From Acidovorax sp. YS12 (GTDB lineage: Bacteria; Pseudomonadota; Gammaproteobacteria; Burkholderiales; Burkholderiaceae_C), in the NCBI GenBank assembly GCA_021496925.1, contig CP053915.1, positions 1,054,001-1,118,000 of the forward strand: 64,000 nt of DNA. Direction: 5' to 3'. The notes under the pieces are model-generated. The model did no database searches and was not told the DNA's origin. It saw only the letters and a list, made by a program, of their open reading frames with translations. Positions within the stretch are counted from its first letter, which is position 1. Each line of letters opens with the position of its first letter. Of this stretch, positions 16,603 to 25,126 are shown piece by piece. Position numbers and translations under genes: made by a program.

Positions 16603-16827
16603 ATGAAAAAACTGGCAATCCTTGCCGCAGCCCTCGCGCTTTCCGCTTGCTCAACGCCATCAGAGCAAACCGCCGCGCCCTCGCCCGCCATTCACCACCC
16701 GCAGGCCTTCGGCAAGTCGCCGCCTGCCGCCGATGACAACGGCGTGCCGCTCATTGCGCCCTCTTCACCTGCCCCGGCCACGCAGCCCGCGCCCTGGTGG
16801 GCGGGCACTGGCCGCATGGCCGACTAA
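16603..16827 (+). CDS. small lipoprotein
   Basis: This 74-residue protein has a lipoprotein signal (MKKLAILAAALALSACS, lipobox LSAC, Cys 16) followed by a Pro/Ala-rich, disordered chain. AGGAGG stands ahead of the ATG. It opens a run of genes (16603-17940) with short spacings. No function recognised. Confidence 0.75.
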   Translation: MKKLAILAAALALSACSTPSEQTAAPSPAIHHPQAFGKSPPAADDNGVPLIAPSSPAPATQPAPWWAGTGRMAD

Positions 16828-16846
16828 CGCCCATCAGGAGGGACAA

Positions 16847-17410
16847 ATGACAAAAACAAGCATGCTCAAACTTGGGGCCGTCGCGCTGTTCGTTCTGTGG
16901 CTCGTCTTCGGCGACGCCAAGCCCACGCACAAATTCACGTTGGTGGCCGTTGCCGTGGTCGGCTATCAGGCCTTCTCCCGAGCCAAGGCGCAGCACACCC
17001 TCAAAGAGGACGCCCGCCAGGGCATGGTGAACCTCATTACGCAGAACGGCTTTCAGCCAGACTATCAACACTTCTTCTCGGATGGCAATCAGGTTTCAGG
17101 CGTGGCTATCAGCAAGGATGACCCCCGCATCATCCTGGCGTCGGCCGCCGTGCCCGCCAAGCTCTTCCACCGCGATGCCGTGCTGTCCATTGCATCGGAG
17201 ACGGGCAAAGAGAAGGATGTGAAGTTCAAGGCGCTCTCCATGACCGGTGCGGGCGACAAGCAGGTCACGAAGGTGGTGCATGTGGTGGACGTGTCCGTCA
17301 AAGACCTGGACAGCCCCCGGTACAAGCTGTATTTCGAGAATGCCGACCTGATGCGCCAGTGGGAAAATCGCCTGACCGCATGGCTGGACATGCACGCCGC
17401 GCAGTCATGA
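16847..17410 (+). CDS. membrane-anchored protein of unknown function
   Basis: This 187-residue protein has two hydrophobic helices in the first 50 residues (LKLGAVALFVLWLVFG and FTLVAVAVVGYQAFS), then a soluble domain with alternating strands that includes ALSMTGAGDKQVTKVVHVVDVSV. GGAGG lies just upstream of ATG 16847. Its stop overlaps the next start (ATGA). No family recognised; the topology suggests an inner-membrane-anchored domain. Confidence 0.7.
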   Translation: MTKTSMLKLGAVALFVLWLVFGDAKPTHKFTLVAVAVVGYQAFSRAKAQHTLKEDARQGMVNLITQNGFQPDYQHFFSDGNQVSGVAISKDDPRIILASAAVPAKLFHRDAVLSIASETGKEKDVKFKALSMTGAGDKQVTKVVHVVDVSVKDLDSPRYKLYFENADLMRQWENRLTAWLDMHAAQS

Positions 17411-17940
17411 CACGCGGGAAGGCATTGCCCGCCGTGGTGCTCGCGCTTGCTCTGGCGGCTATTTCCAGCGCTGGGGCGGCGCAGCCCCTCTCCATCCGCA
17501 CGGGCTGCGGCGGCGCATTGGGTGCCCCCATGACCCAGATAGCCTCGCCCTACCACCAGGCAGTGGCCGCGCTCAGAGGCTCCGGCGCTGGCTGGTGTGC
17601 CATGGCCGCAGAGCAGGATGCGACCACGCCCGAGGGCGCGGCCCTATGGGAATTCGTCTCGGCCGCCTACGTGCTGCACGCATTGCAGGGCCGCAAGCAG
17701 ATTTCTCCAGAGCAACGCGCAGCTTTGCAGCGGGTGCTAGCGCGTATTCCGGGCCTGGGGGAACCACCCTCGCGCCGGCAAGATATCGACACCGCGCTGT
17801 ACGTGCATGCGCGCACCCTGGCGGCGGAAGACTCGGGCGCGGCGCAATTCGCTCTCGACGGGCTGCAACAGCATGCCCCAGCCGTGTACCGCACGCTGGT
17901 GCGGCGTTCGACTCGCTGGGGTGATGCGGACGACAACTGA
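17407..17940 (+). CDS. exported protein of unknown function
   Basis: This 177-residue protein has a cleavable-looking signal peptide (about residues 1-24, ending SSAGAAQ). The rest is helical with two cysteines near the mature start (TGCGGALG, GWCAMAAEQ). It is translationally coupled to the preceding gene. The pair plus the lipoprotein at 16603 would form a small envelope operon of unknown role. Confidence 0.65.
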   Translation: MTRGKALPAVVLALALAAISSAGAAQPLSIRTGCGGALGAPMTQIASPYHQAVAALRGSGAGWCAMAAEQDATTPEGAALWEFVSAAYVLHALQGRKQISPEQRAALQRVLARIPGLGEPPSRRQDIDTALYVHARTLAAEDSGAAQFALDGLQQHAPAVYRTLVRRSTRWGDADDN

Positions 17941-18070
17941 GGCGAGAACTGGGCCGACATCCCCCAAGGCTGCGGAATGTACTGCGGCCTAGGCTCGGGC
18001 AGTCAAGCCCCGTTCACTTGCTCAAACGCCCACGCGTTTGCTAGGTTGGTTGCTCACTTCAAGGAGCAAC

Positions 18071-18496
18071 ATGAAACCATCCCACCCCAGCACAACCGCC
18101 CACGCGCGCAATCGCCCCGTCGACCAAAAACGCCTGGCCCAGAAAACCCTGCGCTATGCCGTGGACTACATAGACCACGCGCCTGTCTGGCAAGCGCCTA
18201 TCTTCGCGCGGGGTCTGTTCAGGCCCACACAGAACGGCGCCCCGGCCCTGCCATTGGAAGTGCACTTCACCTCCAAGGTTCAGGGCTCTCAGATGCACTA
18301 CGTGGCGCGCAGTCCCCAAGCGCTCAACGTGACCGACCAGGCCGTTTACTTCCACCTGTGCCAGCTCCTGGCACAAAGCAAGCTCCTGCTGGCGCCCAGC
18401 CACGAGAACTATGCGGTCTTCAAGAAAGCGCTGGGGTCAAGCGGCATGCCGACACGGGACGTGCCTTGGATGCCCCAAGGCATCACTGACAGCTAA
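18071..18496 (+). CDS. hypothetical protein
   Basis: This 141-residue soluble protein has no signal. AGGAG precedes ATG 18071. The C-terminal half (AVYFHLCQLLAQSKLLLAPS, then HENYAVFKKAL) looks helical. It lies 130 bases after the envelope genes and before AbiE. No family recognised. Confidence 0.55.
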   Translation: MKPSHPSTTAHARNRPVDQKRLAQKTLRYAVDYIDHAPVWQAPIFARGLFRPTQNGAPALPLEVHFTSKVQGSQMHYVARSPQALNVTDQAVYFHLCQLLAQSKLLLAPSHENYAVFKKALGSSGMPTRDVPWMPQGITDS

Positions 18497-18555
18497 CGCA
18501 TGACCTCGTGCCTTCCGGCAAAGCCTTCAACAGCATTGCGTTATCTAGTTGTTTA

Positions 18556-18585
18556 TTGACAAATGACTAATTATTGCAACATACT
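18556..18585 (+). promoter_or_regulatory. probable promoter of the AbiE pair
   Basis: TTGACA at 18556-18561 and CATACT at 18580-18585, 18-bp spacing, in an AT-rich stretch bracketed by GTTG ... CAAC. The ATG of abiEi begins only 5 bases after the -10, so the transcript may be leaderless. Confidence 0.5.
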
Positions 18586-18590
18586 CCGGA

Positions 18591-19202
18591 ATGAGCTCGA
18601 ACTCAACGCTCGAACAAGCCGTCCTCGCGCTCGCCGGGCGTCGACCACTGCTGCGCGCGCGCGATCTAGCTGAGCAGAGCCTGCCGACAGTGGTGCTCAC
18701 CCGGCTGGTTGCAGCCGGCAAGCTTGAGCGCATCGCCCGCGGCGTCTACAGTCTGCCAGGGAGCCCGCTCAGCGAGCACCGGTCCCTGGCCGAGGCAGCC
18801 CTGCGCGTGCCGCGCGGCGTGGTGTGCCTGCTGTCAGCGCTGCGCGTCCATGGCATCGGCACGCAGGCACCATTCGAGGTCTGGATGGCGATCCCCCATC
18901 ACTCGCCCACACCCCTACTGGACCAGCCTGCTCTGCGCGTGGTGCGCATGTCGGGCACCGCTCTGACCGAGGGCATCGAGCCGGTCGAGATCGACGGCGT
19001 GAAGGTCCCAGTATTCAACGCGGCCAAGACAGTGGCCGACTGCTTCAAGTACCGCAACAAGATCGGCCTGGATGTGGCTCTGGAAGCGCTACGTGATGGC
19101 TGGACGCAGCGCAAGCTGACCATGGATGCCCTTTGGCACTACGCCACGGTGGACCGCGTCGCGAATGTCATACGGCCCTATCTGGAAAGCGTCACGCAAT
19201 GA
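18591..19202 (+). CDS. abiEi: AbiEi-type antitoxin and repressor (type IV toxin-antitoxin)
   Basis: This 203-residue protein has an N-terminal winged helix typical of AbiEi (RPLLRARDLAEQSLPTVVLTRLVAAGKLERIARGVYSL, residues about 17-55). The C-terminal antitoxin domain includes GVKVPVFNAAKTVADCFKYRNKIGLDVALEALRDGW. AbiEi proteins repress their operon and counter the AbiEii nucleotidyltransferase without binding it. The stop overlaps the toxin start (ATGA), so translation is coupled. Confidence 0.88.
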   Translation: MSSNSTLEQAVLALAGRRPLLRARDLAEQSLPTVVLTRLVAAGKLERIARGVYSLPGSPLSEHRSLAEAALRVPRGVVCLLSALRVHGIGTQAPFEVWMAIPHHSPTPLLDQPALRVVRMSGTALTEGIEPVEIDGVKVPVFNAAKTVADCFKYRNKIGLDVALEALRDGWTQRKLTMDALWHYATVDRVANVIRPYLESVTQ

Positions 19203-20044
19203 GCCGCAACCTCGCCGCCTCCATTCGTGCCCGCTTGAAACAGCACGCTGATATCACCAGGCAAGATTTCAATCTGACGCTCACCCACTACGGACTGGAG
19301 CGGCTGCTATACCGCTTGTCGGTCTCGGCTTATGCGTCCAACTATCTGCTTAAGGGCGCCCTGCTGTTTTCGCTGTGGTACGAACAACCACATCGGCCAA
19401 CACGGGATGTGGACCTGCTGGGTTTCGGTCCAGACGACATCGACACCGCCGTGGCGGTGTTCCGCGAGATTTGCCAGATCGAGGTGGAGGACGGCATCGC
19501 ATTTGATCCCGCCTCGGTCAAAGGCTCGGTGATCCGCAAGGAAGCAGGTTATGGCGGTGTGAGGATTGACCTGCAGGCGAAGTTGGATGGTGCGCGCATC
19601 GCCCTGCAGGTGGACATCGGTTTTGGCGACGCGGTCACGCCGGCACCGGAATCGGTGAGCTACCCGGTGCTGCTCGATGACCTGCCCGCTCCACGACTGC
19701 GAACCTATCCGAAATTCACAGTGGTGGCCGAGAAGTTTCATGCAGTGTGCCTTTTAGGCATAGTCAACACCCGCATGAAGGACTACTTCGATCTCTGGAT
19801 ACTGCTTTCCGATGATGCCTTGGAAACCTCCGAGTTGCGCCGCGCAGTCGAGGCCACGTTCGATCGACGGAAACTGGCGATGCCCAGCACCCTACCCTCG
19901 GGCTTGAGCGATGCATTCGTGCAGGATGCTGCGAAGCAAAGGCAATGGGCGGCATTTCTGAAAAAGAATCGACTCGACGCCCTGGACCTCGCCGAGGTCG
20001 TCGCGCTGTTGCGCAGAGAGTTCCAGAAACTCGTGGCCTCCTGA
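19199..20044 (+). CDS. abiEii: AbiEii nucleotidyltransferase toxin (type IV toxin-antitoxin)
   Basis: This 281-residue nucleotidyltransferase-fold toxin shows KGALLFSLWYEQPHRPTRDVDLL (about residues 51-73), with the paired Asp (D-V-D) of the active site. A FTVVAEKFHAV block and RMKDYFDLWIL follow, as is normal for AbiEii/AbiGii toxins. These enzymes transfer nucleotides to tRNA or other targets, causing growth arrest that protects against phage. ATG 19199 overlaps the antitoxin stop. The length is usual. Confidence 0.9.
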   Translation: MSRNLAASIRARLKQHADITRQDFNLTLTHYGLERLLYRLSVSAYASNYLLKGALLFSLWYEQPHRPTRDVDLLGFGPDDIDTAVAVFREICQIEVEDGIAFDPASVKGSVIRKEAGYGGVRIDLQAKLDGARIALQVDIGFGDAVTPAPESVSYPVLLDDLPAPRLRTYPKFTVVAEKFHAVCLLGIVNTRMKDYFDLWILLSDDALETSELRRAVEATFDRRKLAMPSTLPSGLSDAFVQDAAKQRQWAAFLKKNRLDALDLAEVVALLRREFQKLVAS

Positions 20045-20074
20045 AGGGCTGAGCCTCTCCAATACACTGAAAAA

Positions 20075-21025
20075 ATGACCTACACCGCAGCGCAACTTCA
20101 GCAGGTTCTTGACGATCACATGCAGGAAGGGCTCTACCTAGAGTTCAAGCGCGGTGCAGCATTGGTGCCATCGAATGGGGCAAGACAGGAATTGGTAAAG
20201 GACTGCACCGGTTTCGCGAACGCCGGTGGTGGGACGATCCTGTATGGAATTGCCGAAGAAGATGTCGAGGGCGTACCTGTTGCAGCGTCACTCTCACCCG
20301 TTACCGACCCAGGTGTTGGCGGCGACTGGCTCACCAATGTCCTCCGAAGCAACACAAGTCCCCCGCTAGGCCGGTTCGAGATCACGGAACTCGCCGTGCC
20401 TGGAGGTCGGATCATCACTATTGAGATCGACGCTTCATCGACGGCACATCAAAATCTCCTCGATCGCCGGTATTACCAACGTGCGGGTCGAAGCACTGAA
20501 CCGATGCTCGACTTTCAGATCCGCGATGTTATGAATCGTCGCCTAAGGCCGGAAGTTCGCGTTGATCCCAGGCTGGTCAACATCAAAAGCAATGGGGAAC
20601 TGCACCGCAAGGAACTTGAGGTCTTGATCACAAACGTTGGTCAAGTCACGCTCGAGAACTGGCAGTTTGAAATGGACCTTCCGCACGAGGTCATTCGCGA
20701 CACGCGTGACCCTGATGGACTCCCACTTTTGGAAGCGCTCGTCGAGAGCTGGGGCGACACAATGAGTCTCGCACGCGGCCCCGGCGACCGGCGCTTTCTC
20801 AGAATCACGCGCGGAGATCCTGATGATGAGCAGCGCCGTCGCACCCTTCATCCGGGCCAAACTCATACGCTGGTAGATCCAGACAGGCATCCCGCCATTG
20901 TGGTGGAGGTCGACCACACCATCTGGCGTCAAGTCCATGGACTACCGATCATCTGGCGGATCTTCCTGCCAAACTTGCAACCAATCCAAGGGGAATGGCG
21001 CTTTGAAGAATGGTGCAACTTCTAG
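20075..21025 (+). CDS. AlbA_2 (Schlafen-like) domain protein
   Basis: This 316-residue protein opens with an AlbA_2/SlfN domain: EGLYLEFKRGAAL near residues 18-30, then LVKDCTGFANAGGGTILYGI near 47-66. Such domains bind or cleave nucleic acid in Schlafen-related proteins, or act in regulators. The C-terminal half (about 150-316) looks like a beta-rich domain and is not recognised. It starts 30 bases after abiEii on the same strand, so it may be cotranscribed with that toxin-antitoxin. Confidence 0.75.
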   Translation: MTYTAAQLQQVLDDHMQEGLYLEFKRGAALVPSNGARQELVKDCTGFANAGGGTILYGIAEEDVEGVPVAASLSPVTDPGVGGDWLTNVLRSNTSPPLGRFEITELAVPGGRIITIEIDASSTAHQNLLDRRYYQRAGRSTEPMLDFQIRDVMNRRLRPEVRVDPRLVNIKSNGELHRKELEVLITNVGQVTLENWQFEMDLPHEVIRDTRDPDGLPLLEALVESWGDTMSLARGPGDRRFLRITRGDPDDEQRRRTLHPGQTHTLVDPDRHPAIVVEVDHTIWRQVHGLPIIWRIFLPNLQPIQGEWRFEEWCNF

Positions 21026-21270
21026 CGTGGCGTTCCTGAAGCTCTGAAATGTATGCGCGGGTGCCGGCAAGGGGCGGGTTTACCGGACTCGAACTCACAT
21101 TCCCGGGCAACAACAGCCGTCGGCGAATATCTTCCCCTCTGCAATCAGCGCTGAACGACCTGCGGGAATTGCAATGAAGGCCGCACAGACTCTGCCCCTG
21201 CGGCCTGTACAAGATGGATGCCGAGACGCCATCACCACATCGTCAAAAAGCGCTACATTGCCCCCATCGA

Positions 21271-21609
21271 CTACAAACTATCCACACGCCGCGCTATCCA
21301 GCTTCGTACTGCCTTGGCTGACCATGAGGTCGCACGCTGCCCGATCTTGATAGAACCCGGAAACTGCCCTCGCGCCATTTGGTCGTAGAGGGCCGAGCGA
21401 CACATCCCCGTCAAGCGGAGCACCTCCGGCAACCGCAACAGGCGGTCTTCGTCGCTTCCATTTTCCAAAGACAGCCGTCGTATCGGCCCACCACTCTCCA
21501 GCAGCGACAACGCCTGCCTCATCAACTGGGCAGCACGGTCAGTGATTTCTCTATCGACAGCCTCCCGTTGGTTCTCGCGCTCCTTGCGAGTCTGTGCGGC
21601 TGGTCTCAT
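21271..21609 (-). CDS. AlpA-family regulator
   Basis: This 112-residue protein has a MerR-like helix-turn-helix in its C-terminal half (LLRLPEVLRLTGMCRSALYDQMARGQFPG ... AKAVRSWIARR), the AlpA/excisionase-like type found on prophages and integrative elements. The first 50 residues are charged and probably helical. It suggests that a further integrated element once occupied this stretch. About 240 bases on each side show no gene. Confidence 0.8.
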   Translation of the reverse strand: MRPAAQTRKERENQREAVDREITDRAAQLMRQALSLLESGGPIRRLSLENGSDEDRLLRLPEVLRLTGMCRSALYDQMARGQFPGSIKIGQRATSWSAKAVRSWIARRVDSL

Positions 21610-21848
21610 ATGACTCCCTTTCCGATTTGCGACACCTGTCGCCGATTCCGTAGAGTGCCAGGGACATCCGACTCATTCCATCCATGCAAGCGCAGCCCAG
21701 CGCACCAGGGCAAATACTCCTATGGCTGTTCATCCGGTTGGATTTCTCCGTGATCCCGAAGCGGGGCAACTCCAACTCCAACACCCATTCGGATGCACAA
21801 CCTATTGAGACACTACATCCAAGCGCGCTCGGCCCCCTCTTCTACCGC

Positions 21849-23217
21849 TTACGGCGGCATCCCACCGAGTGTTCGGGCCGCCTGCTCAAGCCCGCCCAGG
21901 ATGGCGTCAAGAACACGCGGTGAGAAGTCCTGTGGCAATTCGGCCTGCACTTCGGCGATGGCCGCTGGAGTCCGGGCAAGGATTTCTTCGATGATCGGCT
22001 CGGCGGTCGAGGCATAGCCAACCTTCTGCGCGGTGCTATTGAAATGCCTTCGCTGGATACCTTGCATCTCGTAGTGCCGGTTCTTGCCGACCAAGGCCAT
22101 TGCCAACTTGATTTCATGTGGCAACCACTGGTTCGGAGCGTTACCCAACACTGGATAGATCGACATTACGTCGTACAGCGAGGTCAACTGGAAACGCCCG
22201 CGTGGCAGAAGCTGGATACTGAAATTCTTAGCATTGCCATCGGGTGCTCGCAGCAACCAGAACAACACCTGAGCCGCCATCAGCGTTTTCATGTCGGCTT
22301 CGGCATTCACCGATTGCCGCAGCGTGCCAAACAACGCCTTGAGCCCTGGGCCGCCGTCGTTCTCATATTTGCGGAATGGCGATCAGCCCTCGACCTGGCA
22401 AAAATCTTCCTGCGGCAGACGCATGAGCCACTGCCCACTGGATGCCACGCGCCGGTCGAACCGCTCCACCACCAGCACGCGCTGCCCACCAAAGGTCGCA
22501 ATGCTGGCATCGGCCACCGGCAAGCCATAGGCCTTCAGCAGCCGCAAACACAGCCACTCGTTATCGACGGACGTGCTGAAATCCGCCTGCCGCCTGCCGC
22601 CTGCCGCCTGCCGCCTGCCGCCTGCCCATCAGGCCGAGCGGAAGCTTGAAGATGTGGCTCGTCGGTGTGGCACCACGCGGCGCCAGCCATCGCTCGCCCC
22701 ACCAAAGGAAAGCCGTCTTCTCCTGCGCACCGGCCAGCGAGATGCGGAAGTCCGCATCCGGGTCTCGGCCCGCAGCAAAGGCCTGCGGAGAAACGGTTTC
22801 GATCAGGTGCCGCTCAATAGCCTCCTCCGACAGGGGCTCGCCCTCGATTCGATCGAAACCGGTGGGCACCTCGTCTTCATCCAGGATCTGGACAGCGCCC
22901 ACGCAATCGCGCCCGATGGCCTTCAGCAACTCAAACGGCTCGGTCGAACCCGTCCTGAAGCGCTCGGCCACGCGGCGACGGATCGCGTCGCTGTCCGGAA
23001 GCAGGTTGTCGAAGTAGTTGGCGACCTTCTCGCCCTTGGCCTGCAGATTCTGCAGATTGAACGGAAGCGACAACGACAGCGGCCGGCCGATATCGGCAGC
23101 AAGCCAATCCGCGTCGTACTGCAGCACCATCTCCCCGCGAGCGGGAATCGTCCACCGGCCCACGCGGACACCATTGGTCCAGATGGACAGGCTGCGGCTG
23201 TGCGATCGACGCCCCAT
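21849..23217 (-). pseudogene. hipA: HipA-type kinase, broken by heptamer expansion and a stop codon
   Basis: HipA serine/threonine kinases phosphorylate glutamyl-tRNA synthetase and cause persistence. The N-terminal part (23217 to about 22626) has the HipA_N region and the P-loop-like ISLAGAQEKTAFLW and HIFKLPLG. Six copies of a 7-bp repeat (22584-22625) then shift the frame. In the shifted frame the protein continues normally (ADFSTSVDNEWLCLRLLKAYGL, VLVVERFDRRVASSGQW) to an in-frame TGA at 22385-22383. After that it resumes (SPFRKYENDGGPG, DGNAKNFSI with the catalytic region, HEIKLAMALVGKNRHYE) to 21849. Losing one repeat unit would restore the first break, but not the nonsense codon. As it stands no full kinase can be made. 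Confidence 0.88.
22584..22625 (-). repeat. six perfect heptamer repeats inside hipA
   Basis: CGCCTGC is repeated six times without a mismatch (42 bp). Seven is not a multiple of three, so each gain or loss of a unit changes the frame of hipA. With the present number the two sides are out of phase by one base. Confidence 0.95.
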
Positions 23218-23218
23218 G

Positions 23219-23479
23219 TCACCAATCCGTGGTCGTCGTCGACACCGCAGCCTTGCCCCGGGCCCCCACGGCCAACTCTAGGCCCAGCGCGGCGCACCAT
23301 GCAAGGAGTTGCTCCACGCTCAACTCGTGGGCGTTGAGTTCCAAATGAGAGACCCGTGACTGGCTCAAGCCGATACGGCTGGACAGCACCGACTGGGTCA
23401 GCCCCTGGGCCTTGCGCGCGGCCAGCAGCATCGACCCCAGTTGGCCGGCAGTGACCAGCGGATGTGATGTCGACGTCAT
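23219..23479 (-). CDS. hipB: HipB antitoxin/repressor
   Basis: This 86-residue Cro/CI-type protein (LGSMLLAARKAQGLTQSVLSSRIGLSQSRVSHLE) followed by ELSVEQLLAWCAALGLELAV matches HipB-like antitoxins. It ends one base before the hipA start. A near-perfect dyad CTGAAATTCAG (23489-23499) just upstream of its ATG is a likely operator. HipA is broken, so HipB is now an orphan repressor. Confidence 0.88.
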   Translation of the reverse strand: MTSTSHPLVTAGQLGSMLLAARKAQGLTQSVLSSRIGLSQSRVSHLELNAHELSVEQLLAWCAALGLELAVGARGKAAVSTTTTDW

Positions 23480-23730
23480 GGCGGATACCTGAAATTCAGA
23501 TAAACAGAAAATATCTCAAAAACAGCTATTGCTCAAATAACTGAATACCAGCTAATTCTGGTTTACACAATGCGCATCGAGGGGCGCTGATGCAACCTGA
23601 TGGATGCTCATCATTCGATGGTGCCCAAGCCATGCTTGGTCAAAAATGATCAGCGAACTGCCCAGTCCATTTTTTGCGCTGACGAGAAAACCAGCCCCGA
23701 TGAGCTGATCAGCACAACTAGCTGATGAAT

Positions 23731-23780
23731 AACATGGCCATGGTTTATAACATGGACATGTTAAATAAAATGGCCATGTT
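23731..23780 (+). promoter_or_regulatory. three palindromes at exact 18-bp spacing
   Basis: AACATGGCCATGGT (23731-23744), AACATGGACATGTT (23749-23762) and AAAATGGCCATGTT (23767-23780) have centres exactly 18 bp apart. They end 12 bases before the start of the AbiEi-like gene. The arrangement suggests cooperative binding by a repressor, probably that gene product. The rest of the 23480-23792 gap holds the hipB operator and nothing else recognised. Confidence 0.75.
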
Positions 23781-23792
23781 AAAAGCCACCAT

Positions 23793-24941
23793 ATGCGAGC
23801 ACCTCTTTCCCCCAACAAGCACGTGCATGCAGAGCAGTACGTTGCCAACTTCTTCCGGTCCAACGGTTGGTCTGTGGAGATGCAGCATGAAGACTCGCTC
23901 AGCGCCGACTTGCTCATTCGGCACGGAAAGCACCGATTCATCGTCGAAATCAAGGCGCTATCCGAAGGTCGCCCAGACCGCGTGCTGCCGGTTCTCTCTA
24001 TGGCGATTCTCCAAGCCAAAGCTGCAGCCGAGCAGTCCGGCAATGCCCTCCCCCTCGCAATCATCTTCGTGCCGGAAGCATCTATGTCTTTGGCTAAGCA
24101 TGTGGAGGTGTTTGCGCAGAAGTTCGCGAAAGATGTGTCTGTCGGACTAATCTCGGGACGCGGCGAACAATATTTCAGTGATGAGGTATTCCAGCAGCTG
24201 AACCGATTGCCAGAGGAGCCAAGCCGCCTCTCAGCCCGCCGCCCATCGCAAGCCATCAACCTGTTCTCGGACCTCAACCAGTGGATGCTGAAACTCCTCC
24301 TGGCGTGGGAATTGCCAAACGGCTTGCTGAACGCCCCCAAAAGGCAGTTCAAGAACGGCTCCGACCTGGCCGACGCTGCGCAGGTGTCCGCCATGAGCGC
24401 TTCCCGATTCCTGCAGCAACTGCGCAGCGAAGGATATCTGAGCGACTCATCGCCTCATCTGAAGCTCTTTCGTCGCGAAGAGCTTTTCCGCCGTTGGGGC
24501 GCCGCCGCGATGCGCGCGTGTCCGGAGATGCCATGCGGCTTTCTTCTACGAGCCCCTGCTGCTCAGCAAATTCGAGGCTTGCTAAGCCACCATTCCAAAA
24601 ACGCTTCCAAAAACGCTTGTCTGGGACTTTTTTCCGCTGCCGATGAGCTGGGCATCGGGCACGTCAGCGGTGTGCCTCCGTATATCTATGTTCCCAAGCT
24701 GCCCAAAGTGGGGGCATCGGACTGGCCAGGGTTGATGGCGTATCCATCTGATCGACCAGACTTGATCTTGCGGCAGCCATCTTTTCCGCAATCCACCTTC
24801 AGGGGGGCCGTAAATCACAACGGAATCTTGGTCACGGACATCCTCCAAGTATGGTTGGACGTGATGAACCACCCGACAAGGGGATCTGAACAAGCTGGTC
24901 TAATCTACAAGAAATATCTCCTGCCACTCGTCGGTAACTGA
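23793..24941 (+). CDS. AbiEi-like antitoxin fused to a PD-(D/E)XK-type domain
   Basis: This 382-residue protein has a restriction-endonuclease-like fold in its first 110 residues (VANFFRSNGWSVEMQHED, then SADLLIRHGKHRFIVEIK with the D and E-x-K positions). A winged helix follows at about 160-230 (NGSDLADAAQVSAMSASRFLQQLRSEGYL). The C-terminal part ends in TDILQVWLDVMNHPTRGSEQAGLIYKKY, typical of AbiEi-type antitoxins. A truncated nucleotidyltransferase toxin starts 5 bases after its stop, which supports the type IV toxin-antitoxin reading. Whether the nuclease-like domain cuts DNA or only binds it is unknown. Confidence 0.72.
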   Translation: MRAPLSPNKHVHAEQYVANFFRSNGWSVEMQHEDSLSADLLIRHGKHRFIVEIKALSEGRPDRVLPVLSMAILQAKAAAEQSGNALPLAIIFVPEASMSLAKHVEVFAQKFAKDVSVGLISGRGEQYFSDEVFQQLNRLPEEPSRLSARRPSQAINLFSDLNQWMLKLLLAWELPNGLLNAPKRQFKNGSDLADAAQVSAMSASRFLQQLRSEGYLSDSSPHLKLFRREELFRRWGAAAMRACPEMPCGFLLRAPAAQQIRGLLSHHSKNASKNACLGLFSAADELGIGHVSGVPPYIYVPKLPKVGASDWPGLMAYPSDRPDLILRQPSFPQSTFRGAVNHNGILVTDILQVWLDVMNHPTRGSEQAGLIYKKYLLPLVGN

Positions 24942-24946
24942 GTCTG

Positions 24947-25126
24947 ATGAACGATCTAGAAGCTTTCGCGAAACTGGTTCAAGCCCTGGCAGCTTGGCGC
25001 CAGCAGCTGATCTTCATCGGCGGTTGGGGTCTCTTTCAACTTCAGGACCGAAGTAAGGGTAGTACGTTCAAGTACCAGAGAAATTCAAAGTCACCCATTT
25101 CTTGGCTTCCTCAACGTCCAGGTTGA
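24947..25126 (+). pseudogene. truncated nucleotidyltransferase toxin (AbiEii-like)
   Basis: From ATG 24947 the frame reads NDLEAFAKLVQALAAWRQQ, then LIFIGGWGLFQL, the opening of AbiEii/AbiGii-type nucleotidyltransferases just before the GG-W motif. The similarity stops at about residue 33. The frame then runs into the 3' end of the Shango helicase gene on the other strand and stops at 25126. The toxin body is gone, apparently removed when the neighbouring island arrived. Confidence 0.65.

Noticed and set aside
21040..21120. tRNA-like stretch (GGACTCGAACTC)
   Set aside because: No cloverleaf could be built around it; a chance match to a T-arm.
22584..22625. CRISPR-like repeat
   Set aside because: Contiguous heptamers without spacers; a simple tandem repeat.
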